Source: an uncultured bacterium
Lineage (GTDB): Bacteria; Verrucomicrobiota; Lentisphaeria; Victivallales; UBA1829
DNA: 64,000 nt
Direction of reading: 5' to 3'
NCBI GenBank assembly: GCA_949292215.1
Contig: CASEYW010000008.1
Span: 1-64,000 of the forward strand
Within the stretch, counting starts at the first letter, position 1, and every line of letters begins with the position of its first letter. Made by a program: the position numbers and the translations under genes. This document shows, in pieces, positions 37,058-47,172 of this stretch. Below the pieces are notes generated by a model. The model worked only from the letters and a program-made list of their open reading frames with translations. It had not been told where the DNA came from and made no database searches.

Positions 37058-37077
37058 AAAGATTGGAATCCATGTCT

Positions 37078-38112
37078 TTACGGGATTCGCTTCATAACAC
37101 TGTTCTCCAGCAGGAACGCAAGGAGCAGACAGGCCAGTGCACCGACTATGAATCCCGGCGCCAGTTCGCGCCAGTTGACAACGGTCTGCTGTTCGAAGGA
37201 CGTTTTTTCAAGAGCGTCAATTTCCTTCATTGCGGCAGCCATGCTCTCGGCGTCCTCCGCTCTGTAATATTTTCCTCCGGAAGTGGAGGCAATATCCTTC
37301 AGAAGCGGTTCATCGAAATCGTTCTGAACAGGAACGAAGGTACGACCGGCAAACGTTTCCTGCGGGATGACGGAAAAACCGGAACCGATACCAACGGTAT
37401 AAACCGTAATATCGAACGTATTCGCCAGCTTTGCCGCCTGACGGGGCGTCACTTTGGCATCGACATTGTTGCTGCCGTCAGTGAAAAGGACGATGATCTT
37501 GCGTTTTGCCTCGGAATCCTTCAGGCGCTGAACCGCGGATGCCATCGGTCCTGCGATATTCGTCATATCGCCGATAACACCTGCATCAAGATTGTCGAGA
37601 TTCGCAATCAGCCATGCGTGATCCAGGGTTGGCGGACACGCCATGTACGGCAGAGGAGCGAACGCAATCAAGCCGATGCGGTCGTTCGGACGCGCTTCAA
37701 TAAACTTCGCGATTTCCTTTTTTGCCGTGACAATCCGGCTTTTCAGCATACCGCTGTTCAGAGCGCTTTCAATCCGGTTCCGGGGCATGCCGCGCGGAAT
37801 ATCAATCGCCTTCATGCTGCCGGAGAGGTCCAGTGCGACAATGATGTCAATTCCCTCCGCTCTGCGGTTGATCTGCTCCAATCCCTCCCGGGGACGCGCC
37901 AGCGCAACCACCAGAAGAAGCATTGCCGCCACATACAGCAGGAACGGAATCAAACGTTTCCAGTTTCTTTTTTTGGACTTCGAAGCGGCCTGTTTCACCG
38001 CATTCAGGGAGGGGACCCTGATGCCGGGCTGTTTCCTGCGCCACGCGTAGAACGCGATCAGCAGAACAGGCAGGGCAGCCACCAGAAGCCACGGATGGGC
38101 AAATGATGTCAT
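37078..38112 (-). CDS. VWA-domain membrane protein, BatA-like
   Basis: A 344-residue inner-membrane protein. Two N-terminal helices (WLLVAALPVLLIAFYAW and LIPFLLYVAAMLLLVVALA), a von Willebrand A domain at about 88-290 with the MIDAS motif DLSGS (IIVALDLSGSMKAID) and TDGSNN, and a C-terminal helix (FIVGALACLLLAFLL). This is the BatA/aerotolerance layout. It overlaps the preceding gene by 4 nt (ATGA). Usual MoxR operons continue with a second VWA gene (BatB) and TPR genes; here the terminator follows at once. It presumably works with the MoxR ATPase as a chaperone-type complex. Precise role unknown. Confidence 0.88.
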   Translation of the reverse strand: MTSFAHPWLLVAALPVLLIAFYAWRRKQPGIRVPSLNAVKQAASKSKKRNWKRLIPFLLYVAAMLLLVVALARPREGLEQINRRAEGIDIIVALDLSGSMKAIDIPRGMPRNRIESALNSGMLKSRIVTAKKEIAKFIEARPNDRIGLIAFAPLPYMACPPTLDHAWLIANLDNLDAGVIGDMTNIAGPMASAVQRLKDSEAKRKIIVLFTDGSNNVDAKVTPRQAAKLANTFDITVYTVGIGSGFSVIPQETFAGRTFVPVQNDFDEPLLKDIASTSGGKYYRAEDAESMAAAMKEIDALEKTSFEQQTVVNWRELAPGFIVGALACLLLAFLLENSVMKRIP

Positions 38113-39110
38113 GGTTGAGTCTCCTTTCCGTTTTCGGATTCCACGACCGCCGTTTCGCGGACCAGGGTTTCCGCCCGTGAGGCGGCCTCGTCAAAGAGCA
38201 TTATATCGGCGGGAGCTCTGGCAAATTTCACCATATCGGCGGAATTCAGGAACTCTTTCAGGAAGCTGCTCTGTTTTGAATCCAGAGGACCGCCGTTCCG
38301 GATGTCATCCAGAAACTCGCGTGTGGTCTGATGTTCGACGCGCAGCCGGAAACGGGCTTCCAGATAGCCGCGGATCACATCCGTCAGAGACACAATCGCG
38401 GATGCGGCGTTCGCTTTTCCGTTGTGCAGATCGCTGCGGATATGGCCGATTGTATCAAGAGCAACCGTCCACGGCGGGGGCGCCTGTTTCCGGACAGCTC
38501 TGCGGCGAAGGAGAAACCAGAGGATTCCGGCAACCGCCAGACATGCAATCACCACGAGCGCAACCGTCGGAGATTTGACTGCGGTTTCCGGTTCCACGAT
38601 TTTTCCTGCGGTTACAAGTTCGTCCTTGTCCGTTACAGGAAGCGCCTTTGCTGTGAAGCCGGGCAGAGACATGGAAAGCTCCTGTTTCTTATCGGCTCCG
38701 CCTTCAATCACGGCAGCCATGGTACCCGGTTCGATGAGCCCCGGACGGTAAGCGTGCATGACGGCATGGAGCCGCCAGACAGTCGTTCCCCATCCGATGG
38801 ACTCACGAACATATCCCGGAGTCCCCGCCAGCTGAGCGCCTTTTCCGGGAATGACGTCAAATGCAACCAGGCGCCGCCCCCACGGGAGGCGTATTTTCGA
38901 AGCAATGTGGATGTTCTTTCCAAGAGGCACATCCTTCTCTTCGGAAAGGGCTGCGGACTGTTCAATGACCGCTTTGTCCGCGGACTTCGCAGAGATATTG
39001 TATTTCACCGCTACCGCAACTCCGAAAGCCACAGCCGCTGCGATCAGAACAAGCACAACGATCAGAAGCGTCCGGACGAATCTGTTTCGTATCGATGTAT
39101 TTCGTCTCAT
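38109..39110 (-). CDS. Membrane protein of the MoxR operon (DUF4381-like)
   Basis: A 333-residue protein with an N-terminal membrane helix (TLLIVVLVLIAAAVAFGVAVAV), a soluble, probably periplasmic region, a second helix near 190 (VALVVIACLAVAGILWFLL), and a cytoplasmic end with a helical pattern (IVSLTDVIRGYLEARFRLR, then FLDDIRNGG). The tail and its position resemble the DUF4381-type proteins found between DUF58 and VWA genes. No enzyme motif was recognised. It starts 7 bases after the DUF58 gene stop and overlaps the VWA gene by 4 nt, so it belongs to that complex. Confidence 0.75.
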   Translation of the reverse strand: MRRNTSIRNRFVRTLLIVVLVLIAAAVAFGVAVAVKYNISAKSADKAVIEQSAALSEEKDVPLGKNIHIASKIRLPWGRRLVAFDVIPGKGAQLAGTPGYVRESIGWGTTVWRLHAVMHAYRPGLIEPGTMAAVIEGGADKKQELSMSLPGFTAKALPVTDKDELVTAGKIVEPETAVKSPTVALVVIACLAVAGILWFLLRRRAVRKQAPPPWTVALDTIGHIRSDLHNGKANAASAIVSLTDVIRGYLEARFRLRVEHQTTREFLDDIRNGGPLDSKQSSFLKEFLNSADMVKFARAPADIMLFDEAASRAETLVRETAVVESENGKETQP

Positions 39111-39117
39111 TGTGAAC

Positions 39118-39999
39118 TTATCCTCTCTTTAATTTCCGGTTCCGGAAAAACGCCATCAGAGGTCTGACCATATCCTCGTCGCATCGAAGATCAACCAGAT
39201 CGACTTTGGCGCGGTTGAATGTTTCGACCTCTTCTTCCAGTTCGTCCGCAGCCGCTTTCGCGTAATGTTCGCGCATGGAAGCGGAAGAAGCATCGAAGAA
39301 GACCGTTTCGCCGCTTTCAGAATCCACCAGTTCCAGCATCGGCATCGACGGCAGTTCGAGTTCGGTTTTATCCAGAACCCGGACTGCGACGAGATCGTGT
39401 CTGGAGTTGAGGATCTTCATCGGTTTTTCATAAGAATGAGCATCAAGAAAATCGCTGATCATGAAGACGACGGCACGCTTCTTCAAATTCCGGATAAGGG
39501 AATCCATTGCGGAAGCAATGTTCGTCCTGCATGACTGGGGCTCGAATGCGAGAAGCTCGCGAATCAGGCGCAGAACATGCGAGCGTCCGGAACGCGGAGG
39601 AAGCCACAGTTCGGTCTTGTCGGTAAATACCAGCAGTCCGACTTTATCGTTGTTGCGGATTGCGCTGAATGCGAGAAGCGCAGCGGTCTCCGCAATTTTG
39701 TCGTGCTTGGTGTTTTCGCCGGAACCGAAGAACACGGAAGCGGAGGCGTCAATCGCGATGATGACTGTGAGTTCACGCTCCTCCGCATATTTTTTAATAT
39801 ACGGAGTTCCCATGCGGGCAGTAACGTTCCAGTCGATATCGCGGACATCGTCCTCCGGGGTATATTCGCGCACCTCGCTGAACTCAATCCCGCGGCCTTT
39901 GAAGACGCTGTGGTATGCGCCTCCGGTAAGCTCTTCCACGAGCTTCCGGGTCTTGATCTCGATTTTCCTGACTTTGGCTATCAGATCCCTTGCCAGCAT
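39118..39999 (-). CDS. DUF58 domain protein
   Basis: A 293-residue soluble protein of the DUF58 family, a VWA-like fold always linked to MoxR ATPases. Family features are RGIEFSEVREYTPEDDVRDID split across residues 39-60 (YxPGDDxRxIDW signature), VTARMGTPYIKKYAEERELT and an MIDAS-like IAIDASASVFFG. It may present substrates to MoxR. ATG 39999 follows AAAGGA. It begins 46 bases after the MoxR stop and is followed after 7 bases by the membrane protein, so all four genes are one operon. Confidence 0.92.
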   Translation of the reverse strand: MLARDLIAKVRKIEIKTRKLVEELTGGAYHSVFKGRGIEFSEVREYTPEDDVRDIDWNVTARMGTPYIKKYAEERELTVIIAIDASASVFFGSGENTKHDKIAETAALLAFSAIRNNDKVGLLVFTDKTELWLPPRSGRSHVLRLIRELLAFEPQSCRTNIASAMDSLIRNLKKRAVVFMISDFLDAHSYEKPMKILNSRHDLVAVRVLDKTELELPSMPMLELVDSESGETVFFDASSASMREHYAKAAADELEEEVETFNRAKVDLVDLRCDEDMVRPLMAFFRNRKLKRG

Positions 40000-40045
40000 T
40001 TTGTGTTCCTTTCGTTCGGAGATTCAGGAAATTCCACAGGGCGCA

Positions 40046-41068
40046 TCAGGGGGTTTTGAGTTCGTCGAGAATTCCGGTGATGATGTCGTCCTGCGTGCGG
40101 TTTTCCGCTTCCGCCTCGTAGGAGAGAATGACTCTGTGGCGGAGAACGTCATGCGCAATGTTCTTTACATCCTGCGGGATGACATAAGCGCGTCCTTCCA
40201 TGAACGCCATTGCCTTGGATGCGATCACAAGGGCGATCGTGGCGCGCGGAGAGGCTCCGACTTCGACCATTGTTTCAATATCGTCGAGTTTCGCTCCGGA
40301 CTGCCGCTGAGAAAGTTCCTGACGGCGTTTCGGACGGGTTGCCCAGACGATATCCAGAATGTAGTCGAGAATCTTCTCATCCATATAGATCTTGTCCACC
40401 CATTTTCTGGCGCTGCTGATGTCTGCAAGTTTCGCCACGGGCATCGCTTTCGGGAAGCATTCAGGATGTCCCATGCGTTCCGCAACCAGGCGTTCCTCCT
40501 CCCGGTTCGGATAATCAATCCGGAGTTTGAAGAGAAAACGGTCGATCTGCGCTTCAGGCAGCGGATAGGTACCTTCCTGTTCAATCGGATTCTGAGTTGC
40601 AAGCACAAGAAACGGTTCCGGCATCTTGAACGTGGTTCCGGCAACCGTTGCCTGCTTTTCCTGCATGCACTCCAGCAATGCGCTCTGAACCTTTGCCGGT
40701 GCACGATTGATTTCATCGGCCAGCACAATATTGGCAAAAACAGGCCCCTTCTTCACGGAAAAACTGTGTTCAGCAGGATTGTAGATGCTGGTACCGACAA
40801 CATCGGCGGGAAGCAGATCCGGCGTGAACTGGATTCGTGAAAAATCGCCGTCAAGCGACTGGGCCAGCGTCTTGACCGCCAGAGTCTTTGCCAATCCGGG
40901 CAGACCTTCCAGCAAAACGTGTCCGTCGGAGAGCATCGCAGCGATCAGCCGGTCAATCAGAACGTTCTGTCCTGCAACAATCCGGCTCATTTCCGTTTTC
41001 AGAGGACGGATAAACGCGGAAGCCTCTACGATATCTCTTTGAAGTTTCTGTAATTCTTCCTGACTCAT
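40046..41068 (-). CDS. MoxR-family AAA+ ATPase
   Basis: A 340-residue AAA+ chaperone-type ATPase. Walker A EGLPGLAKTLAVKTLAQ near residue 54-70 (Gly-Ala-Lys-Thr form usual in MoxR), Walker B VLADEINRAPAKVQSALLE, sensor 1 ATQNPIEQEGTYPLPEAQ and the arginine of QIDRFLF are all seen. MoxR proteins activate or insert metal cofactors in VWA partner complexes; the client here is unknown. First gene of the four-gene operon, GGAGGAAAA precedes ATG 41068, and a promoter can be proposed 107 bases upstream. Confidence 0.95.
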   Translation of the reverse strand: MSQEELQKLQRDIVEASAFIRPLKTEMSRIVAGQNVLIDRLIAAMLSDGHVLLEGLPGLAKTLAVKTLAQSLDGDFSRIQFTPDLLPADVVGTSIYNPAEHSFSVKKGPVFANIVLADEINRAPAKVQSALLECMQEKQATVAGTTFKMPEPFLVLATQNPIEQEGTYPLPEAQIDRFLFKLRIDYPNREEERLVAERMGHPECFPKAMPVAKLADISSARKWVDKIYMDEKILDYILDIVWATRPKRRQELSQRQSGAKLDDIETMVEVGASPRATIALVIASKAMAFMEGRAYVIPQDVKNIAHDVLRHRVILSYEAEAENRTQDDIITGILDELKTP

Positions 41069-41174
41069 AATCTTTTCCTCCTGTTGTGTTCATTCAATGA
41101 AAAGCATGCGTTCGTTGCTTCTACAGACAAGCCGAAACGGGAAATGTTCGACGGAAACGGTTTATTCCGGTAAA

Positions 41175-41202
41175 ATGATACTGGAACATCCTTTTCTCTC
41201 AA
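41175..41202 (-). promoter_or_regulatory. Possible promoter of the MoxR operon
   Basis: TTGAGA (41197-41202), 16-base spacer and TATCAT (41175-41180) on the minus strand. About 100 bases of untranslated leader would precede ATG 41068. Confidence 0.4.
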
Positions 41203-41236
41203 CGGAGAAAAAACAACCGCAAATCCCCTCCCCGGA

Positions 41237-44200
41237 CTAGACCCGCACCGCGTCCCAGCTTCGTTTCAGAACCTCGGGACCGCATTTTTCCAGAGTCCGG
41301 ATTTCAGGAGCATAGCGGTTGATATTGGCCTCTTCGAAAAGAAGATAGAACTCGCACAGTTCTTCATTCTTCTCCAGATCCGGTTCAAGGTCCAGAGCCA
41401 GTTTGAGTTTTGAGGCAAAAGGTTCCAGATCGGCCCCTTTCTGTGCATCTTTTGCCGGAGCAGTCAGAGCACGTTCAATCCGAATCTTCAGAGCTTTCAG
41501 ATATCGGTCGTAACGGGAAAATGCGGCACGGCAACGCAGAAATCCCTTCCGGAAAAGCAGTTCCAGCCGTTCTTCGATCGCGTATGCACAGTCTGAATCG
41601 CGCGGAAGACGACGCTTCAGCGTTACAATCTCCTCATAAAGAGCAAATACACTCTTCAATTCCGCAAGTTTTTTTGCCAGGAACTCCGCGGCACAATCCC
41701 GGGAACATTCCACGCTCTGCGCAAAATCACCTGCGGAACGGATGTCCCAGCAGTCGACCGGGAACGACTCCCGGACCGCACTGTCGATCAACTCATCCCG
41801 CCACTGCGGATCGTTCAGGAAAAAACTCAATTCCAGATCATGGGGAACCTTCAGGGCCGACCTCATGTGTTTGATCAGAACCGGCATCTCCATCCGGTAG
41901 AGCATCAGGAGTCCGCGTTCATGGTTGAGTCTCGCCTCTTTCTCCTTCAGGAATACTTTCCGGCCGACACTCTCCTCCTCCGCAACCACCGCCGGATATC
42001 CGAGTGTTCCCGTCTCCTTCGACACCGTAATCGAATACGGCAGGGTCTCGTGAAGGCCGGGCCAGCAGTGACAATGCTCCATATCCCATTTTTTCACTGC
42101 CGGAATGTTGGTGCTCAGACAGGAATCCAGCCGATGCACATCCGGAAATGTCCGGGTAATCTCCCGGACCTTCCCATGCTCATTCAGAATCGACAGCTTC
42201 ATCTGAAGATATTCCGGCAGATCAACGCGGTCAAACGCATCTCGTTCAAGTTCGACTCCGTACTCTTCCAGCAGGAAGTCCGCCAGAGCCGACGCCAGCG
42301 GCTGTTCAGTAAAAACCTCTCCGGCACGATAGCGTTCCATAAAGGAATCCACTGCATCCGCAATCGGCATGAGCTCCACACGGACGGCTTTCGGAAGAGA
42401 ACGGATCATGAGTTCAATCTTCTGAGGCAGATACCCCGGCACCAGATAGTCGAGAACATACGGACTGAGCAGATTCAGAGAATCCTCGCGCGCAAGAAGA
42501 GTGATTCCATCGTGCTTTTCGCCGGGATCATAACGATAGGAGAGCGTGAACCGCTGTCCGGCAAACAGGAGAAAGTCCGGATAATCGCTCTCCCGCAGGT
42601 CGGCATAGGATTCGGTTGTGAACGCATCCGGCGGCGGTGTATAATTGTGTTTTTTTGCGTTCCAGTCGCGCTTCACGGCATCGACGGAATGAATTTCAGG
42701 CGGGAGATTACGGTCAAACCAGTCATACAGCGCGATTTCGTCGATCAGGGAATCCGGACGGCGTGTTTTGAGTTCCAGAAGCCGCAGTTCCCGGATCAGA
42801 TAGCTGCTTTCCTCCAGCCAGGAACCACGCAGATTCGCCGCACCGGTGACAAGACCCTCCCGGAGGAAGACTTCACGTGCCTCCTTCGGATGGGTCTTGG
42901 CGTAATGACAGCGCCGCCCCGGATGAATGATCAGCTGTCCGGCAGTCACCCGTTCCCGGGCATAAACAAAACCCGAGCGGTCATCCCAATAGACATTATC
43001 ATAGACATAAGCGCAGAGATGCGGCGCAATCTGTTCAAGCCACTCGGGCCGTGCCTCCGCATTGCAGCGTGCAAATACACGTGTCGTCTCCACCAGAGCA
43101 AAAGAAAGAACGCAGTCCGGCGGCGATTTCCGTTTTGCCAGTCCGGACCCGGGAAAAAGCAGAAATTTTTTCCCTGCCATATCAGAAAACAAGCGTGTCT
43201 CGCGATTGTAACACCCAAGCTGACGGGGAAGCCCGCTCAGAAGCACTTTGTGAAGAACATCGTAAGGCAGACGCTCCAGATTCATCTCGTTCTTTGACGT
43301 GCATCCCGCCTCCCCGCAGATTTCACGAAGATCATCCGTCAGATTCCGCCATTCACGGATCCGCCGGTAGTTCAGATAGTGCTTCTGCGCAAAGCGACGG
43401 AGTGCCTGATTCGAATTCCGGTTGTTCCGGTACTCCTCCTCCAAAGCGAGCCAGAGATTCAGAATGCCGATGTAATCGGATTTGTCGGACGCAAATTTCC
43501 GGTGGGCGGCATCGGCTTCGGACGCCTTTTCAAACGGCCGCTCCCGCGGGTCCGGAATGCTCAGAAACGCCACAATCACAAGGAGCTCGGAAAGCAGACG
43601 ATGCCGATCCGCCTCCAGAAGCATCTTCCCGAGGTGGGGATCTAACGGCATTGCTGCCAGCTTGCGGCCAATCGGCGTCAGACGGGTTCCGTTGAGTGCG
43701 CGGAGATCGTTCAGCGCGCGCATTCCCTCCCGCACAAGAGCCGGAGACGGTTCGTCGACCAGCGGAAACTCTCCCAGCGGCGGCAGTCCCAGCGACGCCA
43801 TCTGCAAAATCACTCCGGCAAGCGATGAGCGCTGAATTTCCGGCGGAGTAAACTCGGCACTCTCATTCAGGCTCTCCTCCGAGTACAGGTGCACGCAGAT
43901 GCCGTCGCGGAGTCGACCGCAGCGACCGCGTCTCTGCCGGGCACTCGCCTGGGAAATTGTCTCCACGCGCAGCTCCTGAATCCGCGTACGCGGATTGTAA
44001 CGGCTCAGCCGGACCAGTCCGGAATCCACCACATAACGGATGCCGGGAATCGTCAGCGAAGTCTCCGCCACATTGGTTGCCAGCACAATGCGTCGGAACG
44101 GGGAGGAACTGAACACACGCTGCTGATCTCCGGAAGAAAGACGGCCGAAAAGCGGAAGAATCTCAGTATTCGGAAAACTTCTGCCTTTGAGAAGTTCCAC

Positions 44201-45115
44201 GCAGTCGCGAATCTCGCGCTCGCCGGGAAGAAAGACCAGAATGTCGCCACGGCGGTCGATCTCATCAAGAAAAGTGATTCCCCGCGCTACCGTTTCCGCC
44301 AGTTCCTCATCCTCATCCGGTTCCAGATAGCAATCCTCAATGGGAAAAAGACGTCCCTCGACCTCTTCAACAGGTGCATGATCAAAAAACGCTGAAATCC
44401 GTTCCGACTCCAATGTGGCGGAGGAAATGATCAGCTTGAGATCCGTCCGCTTCTTCAGCAGAAGTTTCAGATAGCCGAGCAGGAAATCGACATTCAGCGA
44501 ACGTTCGTGAACCTCATCAAGAATGATGCAGTCGTACTGATAAAGCATGGGATCTTCGCGTGTCTCGGCAAGGAGAATACCATCGGTCATGAATTTGACG
44601 ACCGTATTTTCCGCTGTGCGGTCATCGAACCGCACCTTGTACCCGACCTGGGCACCGCATTCACACGAAAGCTCCCCCGCGACCCGCCTGGCAAGAGAAG
44701 ACGCGGCAATTCTGCGCGGCTGGGTACATCCGATCCGCCCGACCCGGCCGAGACCGGCGGACAGCGCAATCTTTGGAATCTGAGTCGTCTTGCCGGAACC
44801 GGTCGAACCGCAGACAATCACCACCGGATGGCTCTTCAGTTTATCACGGATTGCCTGAACATGCGAGGAAATCGGCAGATCTTCCGGGAACTCGTATCGC
44901 AGGTCATCCGCAGTTTCAGCGATCGAACGTTTGAGTGCGTTCCGTACCTGAAATGAAAGACTGTTGAGCAGATGTTCCGCTGTTTCCGGCTTTCCGGCTA
45001 ACGCGGAAACAGCCCGGTCGAACTCCCGCTTCAGGCGAACGGAATCACTCAGGCGAAGCACCGGGAAAAGAGCACGAAGCTCCTCCAGTCGTCTTTTCAG
45101 TTCGGAACGGTTCAT
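41237..45115 (-). CDS. hrpA: ATP-dependent RNA helicase HrpA (DExH family)
   Basis: A 1292-residue helicase, matching the E. coli HrpA length (1300). Motif I CGSTGSGKTTQIPK near 98-111, motif II as DEVH (IILDEVHERSLN) where DEAH is commoner, motif III SATLES, motif VI QRRGRCGR, then the HA2/ratchet region and the long HrpA C-terminal domain (YDVLHKVLLSGLPRQLG onwards). HrpA rescues stalled ribosomes and remodels RNA in enteric bacteria. The ATG at 45115 overlaps the last base of the glmS stop (TAATG), so translation is coupled. Nothing else in the neighbourhood hints at a special role. Confidence 0.95.
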   Translation of the reverse strand: MNRSELKRRLEELRALFPVLRLSDSVRLKREFDRAVSALAGKPETAEHLLNSLSFQVRNALKRSIAETADDLRYEFPEDLPISSHVQAIRDKLKSHPVVIVCGSTGSGKTTQIPKIALSAGLGRVGRIGCTQPRRIAASSLARRVAGELSCECGAQVGYKVRFDDRTAENTVVKFMTDGILLAETREDPMLYQYDCIILDEVHERSLNVDFLLGYLKLLLKKRTDLKLIISSATLESERISAFFDHAPVEEVEGRLFPIEDCYLEPDEDEELAETVARGITFLDEIDRRGDILVFLPGEREIRDCVELLKGRSFPNTEILPLFGRLSSGDQQRVFSSSPFRRIVLATNVAETSLTIPGIRYVVDSGLVRLSRYNPRTRIQELRVETISQASARQRRGRCGRLRDGICVHLYSEESLNESAEFTPPEIQRSSLAGVILQMASLGLPPLGEFPLVDEPSPALVREGMRALNDLRALNGTRLTPIGRKLAAMPLDPHLGKMLLEADRHRLLSELLVIVAFLSIPDPRERPFEKASEADAAHRKFASDKSDYIGILNLWLALEEEYRNNRNSNQALRRFAQKHYLNYRRIREWRNLTDDLREICGEAGCTSKNEMNLERLPYDVLHKVLLSGLPRQLGCYNRETRLFSDMAGKKFLLFPGSGLAKRKSPPDCVLSFALVETTRVFARCNAEARPEWLEQIAPHLCAYVYDNVYWDDRSGFVYARERVTAGQLIIHPGRRCHYAKTHPKEAREVFLREGLVTGAANLRGSWLEESSYLIRELRLLELKTRRPDSLIDEIALYDWFDRNLPPEIHSVDAVKRDWNAKKHNYTPPPDAFTTESYADLRESDYPDFLLFAGQRFTLSYRYDPGEKHDGITLLAREDSLNLLSPYVLDYLVPGYLPQKIELMIRSLPKAVRVELMPIADAVDSFMERYRAGEVFTEQPLASALADFLLEEYGVELERDAFDRVDLPEYLQMKLSILNEHGKVREITRTFPDVHRLDSCLSTNIPAVKKWDMEHCHCWPGLHETLPYSITVSKETGTLGYPAVVAEEESVGRKVFLKEKEARLNHERGLLMLYRMEMPVLIKHMRSALKVPHDLELSFFLNDPQWRDELIDSAVRESFPVDCWDIRSAGDFAQSVECSRDCAAEFLAKKLAELKSVFALYEEIVTLKRRLPRDSDCAYAIEERLELLFRKGFLRCRAAFSRYDRYLKALKIRIERALTAPAKDAQKGADLEPFASKLKLALDLEPDLEKNEELCEFYLLFEEANINRYAPEIRTLEKCGPEVLKRSWDAVRV

Positions 45116-46941
45116 TATTCCACGGTAACGCTTTTCGCAAGATTTCTCGGATGATCAATTTCGCAACCTCTCGCCCGGGCAAAATAATAAGCGAAAAGCT
45201 GAAGAGCGACCACAGTCGTCAGCGGCGCAATGAAGCGGGAAGAAGGAGGAACACGAATAATATCGCCTGTGAACTGGTCTGCGGCGGTATCGTCACCCGT
45301 CACAACAGCAATCACGGAGGATTTGCGCGCAAGGCACTCCTGAATATTGCCGATCATCTTCTCCTGTCCGGGAATCGCATTGGCAAGCGCGAGGACCGGG
45401 ACCTTCTCGTCGAGCAGGGCGATCGGGCCGTGCTTCAGTTCCGCCGCGTGATAGCCTTCCGCATGAATGTAGCTGATCTCCTTGAGCTTCAGCGCGCCCT
45501 CCAGAGCGGTCGGATACAGACAGCCGCGCCCGATATAGAAGAAATCTTCCGCATACGCATATTTTTCCGCGATCTTTTCAATGACCGGCGCCTGTTTCAA
45601 GGTTTCCCGGATGAGTTCCGGCAGTTTCTCTATTTCGAGCATGAGACGCTCGCCGTCATCGCGGTTGAGGCGGCGGTTTCGTCCAAGCATAAGCGCGAGC
45701 ATCAGCAGAACCGTTACCTGACAGGTGAACGCTTTGGTGGAAGCGACACTGATCTCCGGACCTGCGTGCAGATAGATGCCGCGTCCGGCTTCCCGGGCGA
45801 TGGTCGAACCGACCACATTGCAGAGAGCCGCCACAATGGCTCCTTTGTTCATGGCTTCACGGACGGCTGCGAGAGTATCGGCGGTCTCGCCGGACTGACT
45901 GATCGGCAGGACGAGCGTGTCCGGATCAATGATCGGATTCCGATAACGGAACTCTGCCGCCTGCTCGACCTCAGTCGGAATGCTGGCAATATCCTCGAAG
46001 AAATACTCCCCGACCATCCCCGCGTGAAGACTCGTTCCGCACCCGGCAATCACAATACGCGAAATCTTTGCCAGTTCATGCGGAGAGAGTCCGAGTCCGG
46101 AAAGAATCGCACTCTTGAGATGATGATCCAGACGACCGCGAATCGTATTGGCAATGGAATCCGGCTGTTCAAAAATCTCCTTGAGCATGAAGTGTTCGTA
46201 TGACCCCTTGCCCGACGCGGAAACATCCCAATCAATGCTGGAAACTTCCCGTTCAACCGGCAGATTCTCAATGGTCCTGAGCTCCACATTCTTCGGAGAG
46301 AGAATTGCGAGATCGCCATCGTCAAGATAGATAACCTTCCGGGTGTAGGCGGCAAGCGGAGTGACATCGCTGGCGACGATATTGCAGTCGTCGCCGAGAC
46401 CCACCACAATCGGACTTCCGTGGCGGGCCGCAATAATCGTATCGGGATAATCGGAACAGAGCACTGCGATCCCATAGGTCCCGGAGATCCGGCGCAGCGC
46501 GGAAGCTACCGCCTGAACGAAATCGCCCTGATAAAACTCCGCGATCAGATTCGGAATCACTTCGCTGTCGGTATCGGAAACGAACTTGTGTCCCTGCTGT
46601 TCGAGTTTCTGTTTGAGTTCCGCGTAATTCTCAATGATTCCGTTATGAACCACGGCGAAGCGCCCGGAGGAATCCATGTGGGGATGGGCATTTTTGACGG
46701 AAGGCGCTCCGTGTGTGGCCCATCTTGTATGGGCGATTCCTGTCGTATTCGGCAGAGTGCCATGTTCATTGACCGCAGCTTCCAGATTTCTGACTTTGCC
46801 GACGGCTTTCACTGTAATCAATTCTTTTCCGGCAAGCGTGATTCCTGCGGAATCATAACCACGGTATTCGAGGCGTTTGAGTCCGTCGATGAGAATCTGC
46901 GCAGCGGGCCTGTTTCCGGTAAATCCAACGATTCCGCACAT
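45115..46941 (-). CDS. glmS: Glutamine-fructose-6-phosphate aminotransferase (isomerising)
   Basis: Makes glucosamine-6-phosphate from fructose-6-phosphate and glutamine, the first step to UDP-GlcNAc for peptidoglycan and LPS. 608 residues, the family norm. Cys2 (MCGIVGFTG) is the N-terminal nucleophile once Met is removed. The glutaminase domain ends near 240; two SIS sugar domains follow (AGCGTSLHAGMVGEYFFE, SQSGETADTLAA and SQSG-type repeats), and the C-terminus ends NLAKSVTVE as in the family. ATG 46941 has AGGAG upstream; an in-frame codon at 46992 would hide Cys2. No glmS ribozyme-like pairing was recognised upstream, but I cannot test this by eye. Confidence 0.97.
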   Translation of the reverse strand: MCGIVGFTGNRPAAQILIDGLKRLEYRGYDSAGITLAGKELITVKAVGKVRNLEAAVNEHGTLPNTTGIAHTRWATHGAPSVKNAHPHMDSSGRFAVVHNGIIENYAELKQKLEQQGHKFVSDTDSEVIPNLIAEFYQGDFVQAVASALRRISGTYGIAVLCSDYPDTIIAARHGSPIVVGLGDDCNIVASDVTPLAAYTRKVIYLDDGDLAILSPKNVELRTIENLPVEREVSSIDWDVSASGKGSYEHFMLKEIFEQPDSIANTIRGRLDHHLKSAILSGLGLSPHELAKISRIVIAGCGTSLHAGMVGEYFFEDIASIPTEVEQAAEFRYRNPIIDPDTLVLPISQSGETADTLAAVREAMNKGAIVAALCNVVGSTIAREAGRGIYLHAGPEISVASTKAFTCQVTVLLMLALMLGRNRRLNRDDGERLMLEIEKLPELIRETLKQAPVIEKIAEKYAYAEDFFYIGRGCLYPTALEGALKLKEISYIHAEGYHAAELKHGPIALLDEKVPVLALANAIPGQEKMIGNIQECLARKSSVIAVVTGDDTAADQFTGDIIRVPPSSRFIAPLTTVVALQLFAYYFARARGCEIDHPRNLAKSVTVE

Positions 46942-47172
46942 AGATAGAGACTCCTGTTGGTTGACAATAAAAAACATCCTGTTACTATACACCGGATTTC
47001 AGAAAATGAAACATCCGGAACCGGATTTTTTCAACGGCTTCCCGCTCAAAAAGATTACAATTCGGCAATCCGGAAACTTCGGGCAACAATTCAAGCGGAA
47101 TGCCTGTGGAAAAACGCAGGCTATTCCGCATGGCGGCAAAGAACGGAAAGGGAAAGCATCTTTTCCCACTGC

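Noticed and set aside
41840..43297. 485-residue plus-strand open frame opposite hrpA
   Set aside because: Antisense to conserved helicase C-terminal coding sequence, with no supporting motif.
46942..47172. glmS ribozyme or other leader RNA upstream of glmS
   Set aside because: No convincing ribozyme core could be seen; a short ATCCG/CGGAT hairpin with a T-run on the plus strand has no gene to serve.
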